Assembly: GCF_002979915.1 (NCBI RefSeq)
Contig: NZ_PCQA01000002.1
Location: forward strand, 552,838 to 616,837
Direction of reading: 5' to 3'
DNA length: 64,000 nt
DNA from: Arthrobacter sp. MYb213
GTDB taxonomy: Bacteria; Actinomycetota; Actinomycetes; Actinomycetales; Micrococcaceae
In this document: one piece after another, positions 52,725 to 62,089 of the stretch
Layout of the letters: each line of letters opens with the position of its first letter
How positions within the stretch are numbered: the first letter of the stretch is position 1
The notes under the pieces: generated by a model
The model's input: the letters and a program-made list of their open reading frames with translations, nothing else
Told to the model about the DNA's origin: nothing
Databases searched by the model: none
Position numbers and translations under genes: made by a program

Positions 52725-55280
52725 TTAGCCTTTATTTTCCCGACGCAACCTATTGTTCGTATAAGCGGTGGCTTGATGCTCCCATGGATCTTCTGGCCAA
52801 GGATGTCTCGGGTACTTGCCGCGCATTTCCGAGCGCACCTGTGCGTAAGGACCGTTAAAGAAACTCACTAAGTCCTCGGTGACCGCCAAGGGGCTGCCTT
52901 TGGGTGAAAGCAGGTGGAACTGTACCGGCAGTTTCTCCCGTACTAACCGTGGAGAATCTTTCAGTCCAAAGCATTCCTGCAATTTCACCGCTACCACTGC
53001 CGGACCGGTTGAATCCACCGGCGGGTACTCGATACGGATCCGTGAGCCCGAGGGCACTTGTAGTCGTTCGGGAACTAAGGAATCAAATTCATGAGCATGC
53101 TCCCACGGCAGCAATGTTCGCAACGCTCCTACCAGGTCTATCTTTGATGCAGGCTTCCCTGAGGCCAGATGCTCCAACCCTGCCGACAGCCAATCTGACG
53201 CGCCGTCTATTAAACTCGCCTCATCGACCGGGACAAAGGGTGCACCCAAAAGTCGGTACGCCACACCCATTCGGCGGCGTAGATTCTCAAAGGCTTGTTG
53301 TTCACCAAAAAGCGCGAGTGATTGCTCGCGGAGCGCCGTTGCGGCAGCCTTGCGCCCCAGTTCTTTTGTGGCCTTAATCGGATGCGAGGCAAGCTCAATG
53401 GCACCCAATGATTCAACCTTGCGAGCCGAAATCTTCCCATCCACCATCGTGGCGCTTTCGCTGACTTGATGAAGCTGGCTGAGCAAACTAAGCACCTGCT
53501 CTAGTTCAATACCCACCGCGCGGCGAATCATTGCACCGGTACTTGTTGAAGCGCGAGTAACCTCGGTAATCGCCAAAAACTCATAATGCGCCAGGTGACT
53601 CCCGCGTGGCAAGGAGGCGCGCGTCCCTGATGCAAGCAGGTAGTCGTGGTCTTGGACCTTATGCGCCACCCACTGCGGATAAGCCAAGGCGCAGACACCG
53701 GCGAGCGCCGAGGACGCGTCTTGGCCCCGCGCATTCCCGGTAAGTTTTTCAAGTCTTTTGGTCTCTTGCTCCCAGGCTCGGTGACCAGGATGTGTGGGGC
53801 GCCGAATTGCCTGAAGCAATTCATACAGATCAGCGTTGGCGATTCGTTCCGAGCTGGCGAGCAGGGCTACCGCTTCCGCGGTGGGACGTGAACCAAAATG
53901 TTCGGCTCCTTCTAGCAGTGCAGGTGCCGTCCTGGGATCTGCCGGAATTTTCACCATGCGCTCACCCAACGCGGTGATTTTTCCTTCACCATCTACCGCC
54001 TCCAGTGCACGCAGCACCTCCTCGTCGGTGTGCAACGTCTTAGCCGGTGGCTCTTCCCAGAGCCGGAGCCCCGCTCCGCGCGGTGTACCCCACGCTGCCA
54101 ATGAAAGTGCTGCCTGGACCAGATCTCCGGTACGTATTTCTGGGGCAGAACTGGCTGGCGCCGCCGCAAAGGCTTTCGCATCCAATGTGCGCACCACCGT
54201 TCCCGGCCCTAGGCGTCCTGCACGCCCGGCTCGCTGCGTGGCTGACGCACGGCTTGCCACCACCGTGACCAGCCCAGCGATACCGCGTCCGGTGTCTCGG
54301 CGCGGTTCGCGCGCATAACCAGCGTCAACTACTAGACGTACCCGAGGTACGGTCAATGAGGATTCAGCAATCGAGGTGGACACGATAATTCGTGGTCCTT
54401 CGGTTGCCTCTGGTTCGGCAAGAATCTGGTCTTGAACCTTGGTGGGTACTTGAGAGTGCAAGGCGAAGACGGTCATCCCAGATGCTGCAATCTGGGCGCA
54501 GACACGGTCAACTTCGCGGGCGCCTGGAACGAAAACCAGGGTATCGATCACGGTTGTGGAGCGTTGATTCAGTAGTTTTGAATGTTTCACCGCCGTCTGG
54601 GCGACGTGGGATAGATAGTCTGGGCTGATTCCACGTTCGGTGATCCGTTGCTTAGCGAAACTGTCAAAGAGCTCGGTCACCTCAAATTGTGCGGTGTTAG
54701 CCGTCAAAACCTGTGCAGGTTCATCACGTGCCAGGAGCTCAGAAAGTTCTTGAGAATGCAGGGTCGCACTCATCACGATCAGGCTGAGGTCATCTCGCAG
54801 CTCGCTAACCTGATTCACCATGGCCAGCAAAAGGTCGGTATCGATGGATCGCTCGTGGACCTCATCAATGATCACCGCGCTGACTCCGGCTAGATCTGGA
54901 TCGGCCAATAACCTGCGTAGCATCAGTCCGGCGGTCACAAATTCAACCTGCGTATTTGCCGAGCTTTGTCGTTCCCCACGGACCGCAAAACCTACCTTGT
55001 CCCCCACCCTTGAACCATCTAATTGCGCTAACCGGCGCGCTGCGGCGCGGGCCGCTACACGGCGTGGCTGAGTGACGATGATCTTGCCGGTGAGCCCCTG
55101 CGCAGACAGCGCCACCGCCACGGTAGGTGGCACGATGGTGGTTTTACCCGAACCCGGTGGGGCCTGAATGACTAGTGGCCGACTCGGTTGAGTTTGCAGG
55201 GCAACTTGTAGTTCTTTTCGACTTGGCCCGAAGGCCAAACCCGAGGCGATTCGTTCAAGGTCAAAGACTGGGACATCCAT
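52725..55280 (-). CDS. hrpB: DEAH-box ATP-dependent helicase HrpB
   Basis: 851 residues. Helicase motifs are in order: I, QAPPGSGKTTIVPP; Ia, TQPRRVAARAAARRLAQ; II, VIIDEVHERS (DEVH); III, VMSATL; and VI, RAGRAGRLGPG. A long HrpB-type C-terminal domain follows (about residues 480-851), rich in charged residues. HrpB is an RNA helicase of unsettled function. The ATG at 55280 is preferred over a TTG at 55298. The upstream hydrolase gene ends five bases before it, so they may be co-transcribed. Confidence 0.93.
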   Translation of the reverse strand: MDVPVFDLERIASGLAFGPSRKELQVALQTQPSRPLVIQAPPGSGKTTIVPPTVAVALSAQGLTGKIIVTQPRRVAARAAARRLAQLDGSRVGDKVGFAVRGERQSSANTQVEFVTAGLMLRRLLADPDLAGVSAVIIDEVHERSIDTDLLLAMVNQVSELRDDLSLIVMSATLHSQELSELLARDEPAQVLTANTAQFEVTELFDSFAKQRITERGISPDYLSHVAQTAVKHSKLLNQRSTTVIDTLVFVPGAREVDRVCAQIAASGMTVFALHSQVPTKVQDQILAEPEATEGPRIIVSTSIAESSLTVPRVRLVVDAGYAREPRRDTGRGIAGLVTVVASRASATQRAGRAGRLGPGTVVRTLDAKAFAAAPASSAPEIRTGDLVQAALSLAAWGTPRGAGLRLWEEPPAKTLHTDEEVLRALEAVDGEGKITALGERMVKIPADPRTAPALLEGAEHFGSRPTAEAVALLASSERIANADLYELLQAIRRPTHPGHRAWEQETKRLEKLTGNARGQDASSALAGVCALAYPQWVAHKVQDHDYLLASGTRASLPRGSHLAHYEFLAITEVTRASTSTGAMIRRAVGIELEQVLSLLSQLHQVSESATMVDGKISARKVESLGAIELASHPIKATKELGRKAAATALREQSLALFGEQQAFENLRRRMGVAYRLLGAPFVPVDEASLIDGASDWLSAGLEHLASGKPASKIDLVGALRTLLPWEHAHEFDSLVPERLQVPSGSRIRIEYPPVDSTGPAVVAVKLQECFGLKDSPRLVREKLPVQFHLLSPKGSPLAVTEDLVSFFNGPYAQVRSEMRGKYPRHPWPEDPWEHQATAYTNNRLRRENKG

Positions 55281-55285
55281 CGGTG

Positions 55286-56062
55286 CTATACCGCCCAAAA
55301 AGCTTGAATGGCACTAACCACCGGTTCAATGGGGAACAGCGTACTTCCGTGGGTTCGGCCCGGCAGCGCAACCAACCGAGCGTGCGGCAAAGCGCGGGCC
55401 ATAATCTTGTTTTGATCAAAGCGGGGCTGATCACGGGTACCAATCAATAACAGCGTCGGGGTGGTGATCTTCGAAAGTTGACTTAGCTCTAGGTTTTGCA
55501 CGGTTTCGGCTGCGTCATAGTAGGCGGCCAAGGCCAATGGGTCATTGTTAAGGAACGCTAATCGAGTGGCTGGGTCTAGCCTGCCGCGGGTTTCTTGCCC
55601 GGTGACAAACCCTTCGATATCTCCTTGACGCAATACTTCTAAGTAACCGGGGAAGAACAGTTTGCCAATCTCCCCGTCGGTAATCTCATAGGTTCCGCCG
55701 AGCATCGTGAGGCTCAGGACCCGATCAGGTCGGTCCATCGCTACATGCAATCCACTACGTGCGCCGAAAGAGTACCCAATAATGTGTGCTGCCGGTAGAC
55801 CAAGGTGATCTAGTACCGCATAAATATCACTGGCAATTTTGTCCATCGTGTAATCGGAGCTTTGATGAGACTTCATCGATTTGCCATGCCCGCGCAGATC
55901 CATGCGAATGGTGCGGTGGTTGGTGCCTAGGGCTTTGGTATATCCCAGCCCACGCCAGATAGAACGTGACAGTGCCGATCCGTGAAGGAAAAGAATTGGC
56001 TCACCGGAAGCTTGGTCGTCATCAAAGAAGATTTCGGCACCATCTGCGGGGTTATTAATCAT
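55286..56062 (-). CDS. Alpha/beta hydrolase
   Basis: 258 residues. The nucleophile elbow is GYSFGARSG (G-x-S-x-G); the oxyanion region ILFLHGSALS lies near residue 30; the C-terminal LPGRTHGSTLFP holds the catalytic histidine. The ATG at 56062 is chosen: GGAGG lies 7 bases before it and only 1 before the next-upstream ATG, and the frame further upstream is not credible. The substrate is unknown. It is five bases upstream of hrpB and on the same strand. Confidence 0.87.
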   Translation of the reverse strand: MINNPADGAEIFFDDDQASGEPILFLHGSALSRSIWRGLGYTKALGTNHRTIRMDLRGHGKSMKSHQSSDYTMDKIASDIYAVLDHLGLPAAHIIGYSFGARSGLHVAMDRPDRVLSLTMLGGTYEITDGEIGKLFFPGYLEVLRQGDIEGFVTGQETRGRLDPATRLAFLNNDPLALAAYYDAAETVQNLELSQLSKITTPTLLLIGTRDQPRFDQNKIMARALPHARLVALPGRTHGSTLFPIEPVVSAIQAFWAV

Positions 56063-56232
56063 CGGCATACCTCCGATTAAATCCCCTCGTGTCTCAGCGA
56101 GCAATTCGCCGGGCACCAGAGCGGTGTGCATTACCCGCTTCTATCGACTTTGGGCATAAAAAGGATGACACTAAAAGTATGAGGTCGATGGCTTTATGCC
56201 GCGACACGAAGACATGCGAGGGAAGGAGCATC

Positions 56233-56376
56233 ATGCGCAACGGTCAAGAGGACGAACTTGGAGTCGAGACTCAGGAACAGGCCACGGCACACGTGAAGCA
56301 CGATCATGAAGAAGAGTTAGTGGAGGAATGGGAAGACGAATCATTCCCAGCCTCTGATCCACCCTCGAATTACTAA
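56233..56376 (+). CDS. Acidic 47-residue protein with DESFPASDPP motif
   Basis: 47 residues, rich in Glu/Asp, ending WEDESFPASDPPSNY. The sequence DESFPASDPP recurs at the end of many short bacterial proteins, so it is a real conserved family of unknown function. AGGAG lies 4 bases before the ATG at 56233. The upstream frame open to 56089 is not supported. It lies divergent from the alpha/beta hydrolase, with 170 bases between starts. Confidence 0.65.
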   Translation: MRNGQEDELGVETQEQATAHVKHDHEEELVEEWEDESFPASDPPSNY

Positions 56377-56473
56377 TCCAAACAAACTGAGGATTCGTTG
56401 ACCTCACGTTCAGCTATTGATAAGAATGCCGTCCTAGAGTGGTGATTACCTTCTCAAGGTGCGAGTGATTTAT

Positions 56474-56525
56474 AAGAATCGATCTGCGCGGGCGTTACCT
56501 CCTTGACCCCCGCAGATCGATTCTT
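56474..56525. terminator. Bidirectional terminator
   Basis: AAGAATCGATCTGCG (56474-56488) pairs with CGCAGATCGATTCTT (56511-56525), a perfect 15-bp stem, followed by TCTTT on the plus strand. It separates the acidic small protein gene from the convergent GH79-like gene. Confidence 0.85.
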
Positions 56526-56541
56526 TCTTTAAGCTTCTTCG

Positions 56542-58131
56542 TTACTTCTTCTTCGTGAACTCAATTGTCGTAGCACTGCTCGCGGCCACATCCAACTGGA
56601 GTTTGCCGGTCGCATTCTTCGTCACACCACTGCCCTTGGCAGCAAACGGAGCCTCGGCTCGCAACTGGGTCTTCTCGACAGCTCCGTTTCCAGGTGCATA
56701 AATCTGGGCTGCTCCGGTGGCTCGATATCCCTTGGGAACGTTAACTGTCAGCGGGTTTTTCGACTTCTTGGCTGCATCATTTTTATTGATCACGGTCACC
56801 AGAACATTGCCATTTTTAGCTTTAACAGCATAGGCCGCAATATTTTTGTCCCCCGAAATTTTCGTAGACATAAACTGGCTACCAATGCTCAAGCTGGCTA
56901 AGCGCATAGCGAGGTAATTGGGTTGGGCCAGCACTTGGCCTTCCCCCTTGCTACCGGTTCCGTCCGCGGAACAGATAACCGACATCGGCGCCCCACCTCG
57001 GCAGGCACCAAGCATGGAATGCATGTTCATTCGCTCCACCCCAAGATGCGCTGACGCAAAAATATGGTCAATGGTCCACAACGCGGTGGCGTGAGTACGC
57101 GAGGTGTTATTCGTCCCCGGGCAGCTCGTTGACCCGGTTTCTTCGACCCACAGCGGAACCTTCTTCTTGTTGGCCTTGGCTATTCCAATTCCCAACATTT
57201 TCGTAGCACTCTTGCTCACCACAGGTTCTAGTAAGTTCTGCCATTCGGGTCCGCGCCCTGGCACCTTATCTGACGAGCATTCATAGGTCGCATAGTAGTG
57301 CTGGGTCAACGCCGTTGTGTTCGGTAGTTTCGCATTCAAAAACGCGCTCATCCACGAGCCGTCAAAGACTCCGGGACCGACGATTGGAACCTTCTTACCG
57401 GTAACCTCATCGATGGCCTTGACGTACGCCCGCACCTGCGTGACGTACTTCTTTTCATTCCATTGCGAAGGCTTGCGGACTTGTAGCCCAGGACGCGCAT
57501 CATTGGTATACCCGTTGGGTTCATTGCCGATAGAGATTCCAATCAGGTGATCCCCGAAAGTCTTCACCGCATATTTGGCCATATCGGCCCCGCGCTTGGG
57601 ATCGTAATGGCCCAGCGGAATACCGATGGTGACCTTAGAGTCGATCTTCTTGACCGTTTTCATCACGCGTTCGAGGTCTTGGGGCGTGACCAAGGTTTTA
57701 CCCTTTGGCGCTTCTTCTCCTGTTGAAGTCCAGAAGGTTTCGCGGTCCAAGACATTGCCGCCAAAACGTAGACCAGGATTCCCCAACGCACCGAGCATCT
57801 CGTCGAGGTTGCCGACTTCTGGGTCCCAACGCGGATCGCTAAGCTCGGTAGCCTCAAAGGACACCCCGATGTTGTCATCGCTCAGGCTAGTACCAAGGTT
57901 TGAGGAGCCGACATTCAAGGTAGTTGCTTTGCCTGCGGGTTTGTTATTAAAGCTCTGGACAAAGTCCGGCAACGGTTCTGGGGTCGGTGGCGCCGGCGTC
58001 ACGGAATTTGAGGCCTGTGGCTCTTGCGTTGTTGGGCCCGAGGAGCAGGCGGCCAACAGTCCGCAGATCAAGAGCGCGGCAAGGGATTTTGTCGCTTTGG
58101 AAATCACTTCGGTCCTCACAGTTATTTGCAT
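56542..58131 (-). CDS. Lipoprotein with GH79-like (glycoside hydrolase) fold
   Basis: 529 residues. Signal peptide with lipobox LLAACSSG (Cys29), then a Pro/Thr linker (TPAPPTPEPLP). The catalytic region contains GISIGNEPNGY (acid/base glutamate after N) and later LWVEETGSTSC (nucleophile glutamate), the pair expected for a clan GH-A enzyme and most like GH79/heparanase-type glucuronidases. The C-terminal beta domain is VTIEF-type (VTVINKNDAAKKSKN). It is membrane-attached outside the cell. Substrate not known; a cell-wall glycan or exopolysaccharide glucuronide is a guess. The ATG at 58131 is preferred over a TTG at 58140. Confidence 0.7.
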   Translation of the reverse strand: MQITVRTEVISKATKSLAALLICGLLAACSSGPTTQEPQASNSVTPAPPTPEPLPDFVQSFNNKPAGKATTLNVGSSNLGTSLSDDNIGVSFEATELSDPRWDPEVGNLDEMLGALGNPGLRFGGNVLDRETFWTSTGEEAPKGKTLVTPQDLERVMKTVKKIDSKVTIGIPLGHYDPKRGADMAKYAVKTFGDHLIGISIGNEPNGYTNDARPGLQVRKPSQWNEKKYVTQVRAYVKAIDEVTGKKVPIVGPGVFDGSWMSAFLNAKLPNTTALTQHYYATYECSSDKVPGRGPEWQNLLEPVVSKSATKMLGIGIAKANKKKVPLWVEETGSTSCPGTNNTSRTHATALWTIDHIFASAHLGVERMNMHSMLGACRGGAPMSVICSADGTGSKGEGQVLAQPNYLAMRLASLSIGSQFMSTKISGDKNIAAYAVKAKNGNVLVTVINKNDAAKKSKNPLTVNVPKGYRATGAAQIYAPGNGAVEKTQLRAEAPFAAKGSGVTKNATGKLQLDVAASSATTIEFTKKK

Positions 58132-58149
58132 GCTGTCCAAACTTCACTC

Positions 58150-58193
58150 TATCGCGAGCCTTGAGATTCTCTGTTGACATGATTTATCGCGAG
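58150..58193. promoter_or_regulatory. Direct repeat TATCGCGAG in divergent promoter region
   Basis: TATCGCGAG occurs at 58150-58158 and 58185-58193, starts exactly 35 bp apart, in the 176 bases between the GH79-like gene and the aldo/keto reductase gene. TTGACA (58174-58179) lies between the copies. TCGCGA is itself palindromic, so each copy can bind a dimer. A regulator site is plausible but unproven. Confidence 0.4.
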
Positions 58194-58307
58194 TCTGGTT
58201 CCGCGAAGATGAATCACTAGTTTTATTAGATAGACCAATGCTCTTGTGTAAGTTCTGCCATAGAGTTGTTTTGAGCAACAAAGACTCATTCTATGGAGAG
58301 GCACCAC

Positions 58308-59369
58308 ATGGAGTACGAACTTGTCAGCCCGCGTCCCGACAGTAATCGTCCGTACGTCGCGGCAGAAAACCGTTACGAGAATTTCGGCTACCGTCGAGTC
58401 GGAGATTCGGGCTTAGTTTTGCCTCCACTCTCGTTGGGCCTGTGGTGGAACTTCGGTGACAACCGCGCATTTGATACCCAACGTGAGGTCTTGCGTCACG
58501 CTTTTGACCACGGCATCAACCACTTCGACCTAGCTAATAACTATGGTCCACCCGCTGGTTCGGCTGAAGAGAACTTCGGCCGAATGATGCGCAAAGATTT
58601 CATGCCTTACCGTAATGAGCTGGTTATCTCTTCGAAAGCCGGCTACGACATGTGGGCCGGACCATTTGGTAGCTTCGGGTCACGCAAATACTTGCTGGCC
58701 TCCGCTGAAGCATCCTTGCAGGCAATGAACCTGGACTACGTGGATATCTTCTATTCGCACCGCTACGACCCGAAGACTCCTTTGGAAGAAACCATTGGCG
58801 CCTTAGATACCTTGGTCCGTCAGGGCAAGGCCAACTATGTTGGCATTTCCTCCTACTCCGCCGAACGTACCGCACAGGCCAAGGCCATCGCGGACGAGCT
58901 AGGAACCCCACTGGTCATCCACCAGCCTTCCTACAACATCTTGAACCCATGGGTAGAGCACGGTCTACTGGCCACCTTGCAGAAGGAAGACATGGGAGCT
59001 ATTGCTTTTACTCCTTTGGCTCAAGGCCTACTGACCGACAAGTACCTCAACGGCACCGATGTGCAGCGCCAGGGCGGACGACGTTCCCTGGACGCACAGC
59101 TAACCGAAGAGAACTTGGACAAGATCCACAAGCTCAACGAGATTGCGCTACGTCGCGGCCAGTCTTTGGCACAGATGTCCTTGGCTTGGTTGCTCCGCGA
59201 TGGTGCGGCCACCTCGGTGCTCATCGGCGCTTCCTCAACCAAGCAGCTGGATGAAAACCTCGGCGCACTGAAGAACGTTGAATTCACCGAGGCCGAGCTC
59301 AATGAAATTGCTTCGATCGCTCAAGGCGACGCCGGAATTGATTGGTGGAAGACCTCAGCAATCAGCTAG
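58308..59369 (+). CDS. Aldo/keto reductase, L-glyceraldehyde 3-phosphate reductase type (MgrA/YghZ)
   Basis: 353 residues from the ATG at 58308, with GGAGAGG six bases upstream. The YghZ-type signature is LANNYGPPAGSAEENFGRMM; the catalytic lysine is in ISSKAGYDMWAG and the histidine in DIFYSHRYDPKTPLEE. It reduces toxic aldehydes and L-glyceraldehyde 3-phosphate with NADPH. It stands alone and ends at the terminator at 59386. Confidence 0.93.
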   Translation: MEYELVSPRPDSNRPYVAAENRYENFGYRRVGDSGLVLPPLSLGLWWNFGDNRAFDTQREVLRHAFDHGINHFDLANNYGPPAGSAEENFGRMMRKDFMPYRNELVISSKAGYDMWAGPFGSFGSRKYLLASAEASLQAMNLDYVDIFYSHRYDPKTPLEETIGALDTLVRQGKANYVGISSYSAERTAQAKAIADELGTPLVIHQPSYNILNPWVEHGLLATLQKEDMGAIAFTPLAQGLLTDKYLNGTDVQRQGGRRSLDAQLTEENLDKIHKLNEIALRRGQSLAQMSLAWLLRDGAATSVLIGASSTKQLDENLGALKNVEFTEAELNEIASIAQGDAGIDWWKTSAIS

Positions 59370-59385
59370 TTTCTTCCTAGTTTTC

Positions 59386-59427
59386 AAACACCCGTGTGGC
59401 GTATTCTCAGGCGCCGCACGGGTGTTT
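59386..59427 (+). terminator. Terminator after the aldo/keto reductase
   Basis: AAACACCCGTG (59386-59396) pairs with CACGGGTGTTT (59417-59427), extended inside by TGGCG/CGCCG. A short T run follows on the plus strand. Confidence 0.85.
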
Positions 59428-59637
59428 TGCATTCGACTGCAAATGAGAGACATTCGTGAGGAATCCGTCTTGAATCCCAGACGATTCAACGGATCTGAGT
59501 GTGGCCGATTTGCCGAACTGAGGATATGCTCGAATTAGACGCGCCGTGAAGTGATTCACATTCATTTTACGGACAGGATGGGTATCGTGGAATCCACAAG
59601 CCCACACAGACCTCAGCAAAGACTAGACAGGAGCATC

Positions 59638-61020
59638 ATGAGCGCCCCGACCTACAAGGTACTAAACCCGGCAACCGGCCAGATCGTTGAAGAATTTCCG
59701 GCAGCCACCGACGCACAGGTCGAGCAGGCACTCGCCTCCGCACAGTCCGCTTATGAGACTTGGCAGAACGTTGATATCAACGAACGTGCAAAGATCGTTA
59801 GCAAGATTGCTCAGCTCTTCGCTGACAAAGCCGATGAACTAGGCAAAATCATGACCTTGGAAATGGGCAAGCCACTTTCCGAGGCAGTAGGCGAAGCAGA
59901 ATACTGCAAAGACATCTTTGAATACTTCGCTACCGAAGGCCCAACCCTCGCGGCAGATCAGGAAATCAAGTCCTTCTCCGGCGGCAAGGCAGTCGTCCAG
60001 CGTCGCCCCGTCGGCCCGCTGCTGGGCATCATGCCGTGGAATTTCCCGCTGTATCAGGTCGCTCGCTTCGCCGCACCAAACCTAATGTTGGGCAACACCA
60101 TTGTGCTCAAGCACGCTGAGTCCTGCCCACGCTCGGCTCTGGCAATCCAAGAAATCATGGATGAGGCAGGCGTTCCTGCAGGCGTGTACAACAACGTTTT
60201 CGCCACCCATGATCAGATCTCCACCATCATTGCCGATTCACGGATCCAGGGTGTTTCGCTGACCGGTTCCGAACGCGCTGGAGCGATCATTGGCGAGCAG
60301 GCCGGACGCAACTTGAAGAAGGCAGTACTTGAACTTGGCGGTTCGGATCCATTTGTTGTTCTTGATTCAAATGACGTGGCTGGCATCGCCGAAACCGCGT
60401 GGGGCTTCCGTATCGACAACACCGGTCAGGCATGCAACTCCAATAAGCGCATGATCATCATGGAAGATATTTTTGATGACTTCGTTACCGAGCTAACCAA
60501 GCATGCCGACGGGCTAACCCCCGGTGATCCAATGGCAGAAGTCGACGGAACGTTCGCACCGATGTCCTCGCGTAAGGCTGCCGAAGATCTGCACGCACAG
60601 GTACAAGATGCGGTGTCTAAGGGCGCCACGCTCCACACCGGTGGCGTACTGCAAGACGGTCCTGCGGCCTACTACTCCCCTGCCGTGCTCAGCGGTGTCA
60701 CCAAGGACATGCGCGCTTACTACGAGGAGCTATTCGGCCCAGTCGCCGTAGTCTACAAGGTCACCAGCGACGAGCAGGCCCTGGAACTAGCCAATGACAC
60801 CATCTATGGCTTGGGCGGTTCGGTGCACTCCACCGATGAAGCTCGTGCAGCCAAGGTTGCCATGGGCCTGCAGTCGGGTATGGCCAACGTTAACTCACCA
60901 GCAGCCGAGGGCGCCGAAATGCCATTCGGTGGCGTGAAGCGCTCGGGCTTCGGACGAGAGCTTGGCCCACTGGGCATGGAAGAATTCGTGAACAAGCGCC
61001 TGTTCTACATCGGCGAATAA
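59638..61020 (+). CDS. Succinate-semialdehyde dehydrogenase (NADP+), GabD family
   Basis: 460 residues. The catalytic glutamate is in LELGGSDPFVVLDS and the cysteine in NTGQACNSNKRMII. Also present are LGIMPWNFPLYQVARFAAPN and, at the C-terminus, FGGVKRSGFGRELGPLGMEE. It has the short N-terminus of the GabD branch. It would oxidise succinate semialdehyde to succinate, the last step of GABA use; the amine oxidase/aldehyde dehydrogenase operon at 7.8 kb could supply GABA. AGGAG lies four bases before the ATG at 59638; the frame to 59551 is not used. Ends at a strong terminator. Confidence 0.9.
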   Translation: MSAPTYKVLNPATGQIVEEFPAATDAQVEQALASAQSAYETWQNVDINERAKIVSKIAQLFADKADELGKIMTLEMGKPLSEAVGEAEYCKDIFEYFATEGPTLAADQEIKSFSGGKAVVQRRPVGPLLGIMPWNFPLYQVARFAAPNLMLGNTIVLKHAESCPRSALAIQEIMDEAGVPAGVYNNVFATHDQISTIIADSRIQGVSLTGSERAGAIIGEQAGRNLKKAVLELGGSDPFVVLDSNDVAGIAETAWGFRIDNTGQACNSNKRMIIMEDIFDDFVTELTKHADGLTPGDPMAEVDGTFAPMSSRKAAEDLHAQVQDAVSKGATLHTGGVLQDGPAAYYSPAVLSGVTKDMRAYYEELFGPVAVVYKVTSDEQALELANDTIYGLGGSVHSTDEARAAKVAMGLQSGMANVNSPAAEGAEMPFGGVKRSGFGRELGPLGMEEFVNKRLFYIGE

Positions 61021-61036
61021 GCACCAAAATGAAATA

Positions 61037-61078
61037 CGAAAGACCCAGAGAAACGAAAACGTTTCTCTGGGTCTTTCG
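61037..61078. terminator. Terminator between gabD-like and HTTM genes
   Basis: An 18-bp perfect stem, 61037-61054 with 61061-61078 (arms begin CGAAAGACCCAG), 6-base loop. It serves both convergent genes. Confidence 0.9.
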
Positions 61079-61102
61079 CTTTGTTGTCCGGCTATCGGTC
61101 GC

Positions 61103-62086
61103 TCAAACGTTGATTAATTCTTTGTGCTGTATCGCAGGAGCAGCCTCAATGTCTTTTTTCCGCAGAATCTTCTTATTAATGAAACCGCGGATAGTAGTCC
61201 ACTCTCGATTAGAGATGAATAGTAGATCGAGGGCTATCATGACCAATGAGAACTGCCAGAGACCAGCAAGAAGCACTGCAATTCCCAAATGCATGGTGAA
61301 GAGCACTGCTACAGCCCACGGACGCGACTTGCGCCAAAGCACAAAGATGATAAATCCACCTTGCGCAATGAGCGTGAGCCATGACGATACCTTGACGAAT
61401 AGAGTCGATTGCCAAAGTAGCTCATTGATCATTGGATAGATCTGATAAGCCTCCAGGTTCAATGAGTAGAAGAAGCCTGTACCGTCGATCCAGTTATCAC
61501 CGATCAACTTCAGATAGCTCGAAACCAAGTACACAATCACGATTTGAGTCATGCATAACAGCAGCGCGATGTTATGCAATAGATTCCAAAACTCATTGCT
61601 GCGCTCTTTCTCGCGGAAATTTCCTTTCCGACGCCTGAGCCATGAATCAATTGAGAAGTGCTCACTGAGATTCGCGAAAATCAAGAAGGTCAGGGTAATC
61701 CGACCCAATGTATCCCCACCGTTAGTGAGATATGAATTATTGGACTGCAGCGCTACCAACATGATCAGAACAAGAGGTGTAATATAACGCGTCTTCCATC
61801 CAGCGATGAAGACGAGAACGAGCACAATAAATGCCACATAACCAACGTCAAACAATATTTCATTGCTCTTGTTCAAAACCGTATCGAAGGTCCAGTAACC
61901 GCGGCGCTTAGCTTCCGGGTCGACCCACCAAGATGAAGGACCCCAGAGCACTGAACGATCCGCGAAGCTTGGGATGAGTACCGTTAGCATTCCGAGGCCA
62001 TAAATAATGCGCAAGAGCGAGAAGCTAATCAGTGAATGTTTCGATTGTAGGAGCCAATTACCGAACTTAGTCGTCATTGAAATCAT
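61103..62086 (-). CDS. HTTM-domain membrane protein (vitamin K carboxylase-like)
   Basis: 327 residues with about eight hydrophobic segments. The N-terminal LLRIIYGLGMLTVLIPSF and DRSVLWGPSSWW are typical of HTTM/horizontally-related gamma-carboxylase-like proteins. Further blocks are TNGGDTLGRITLTFLIFANL, SSYLKLIGDNWIDGTGFFYS and AVLFTMHLGIAVLLAGLWQF. The catalytic lysine residues of true vitamin K carboxylase cannot be assigned with confidence. The ATG follows an AGGAGG site within the upstream DUF5819 gene, three bases after that gene's stop. Base composition here is visibly more AT-rich than in the rest of the window. Confidence 0.8.
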   Translation of the reverse strand: MISMTTKFGNWLLQSKHSLISFSLLRIIYGLGMLTVLIPSFADRSVLWGPSSWWVDPEAKRRGYWTFDTVLNKSNEILFDVGYVAFIVLVLVFIAGWKTRYITPLVLIMLVALQSNNSYLTNGGDTLGRITLTFLIFANLSEHFSIDSWLRRRKGNFREKERSNEFWNLLHNIALLLCMTQIVIVYLVSSYLKLIGDNWIDGTGFFYSLNLEAYQIYPMINELLWQSTLFVKVSSWLTLIAQGGFIIFVLWRKSRPWAVAVLFTMHLGIAVLLAGLWQFSLVMIALDLLFISNREWTTIRGFINKKILRKKDIEAAPAIQHKELINV

Positions 62087-62089
62087 GGG

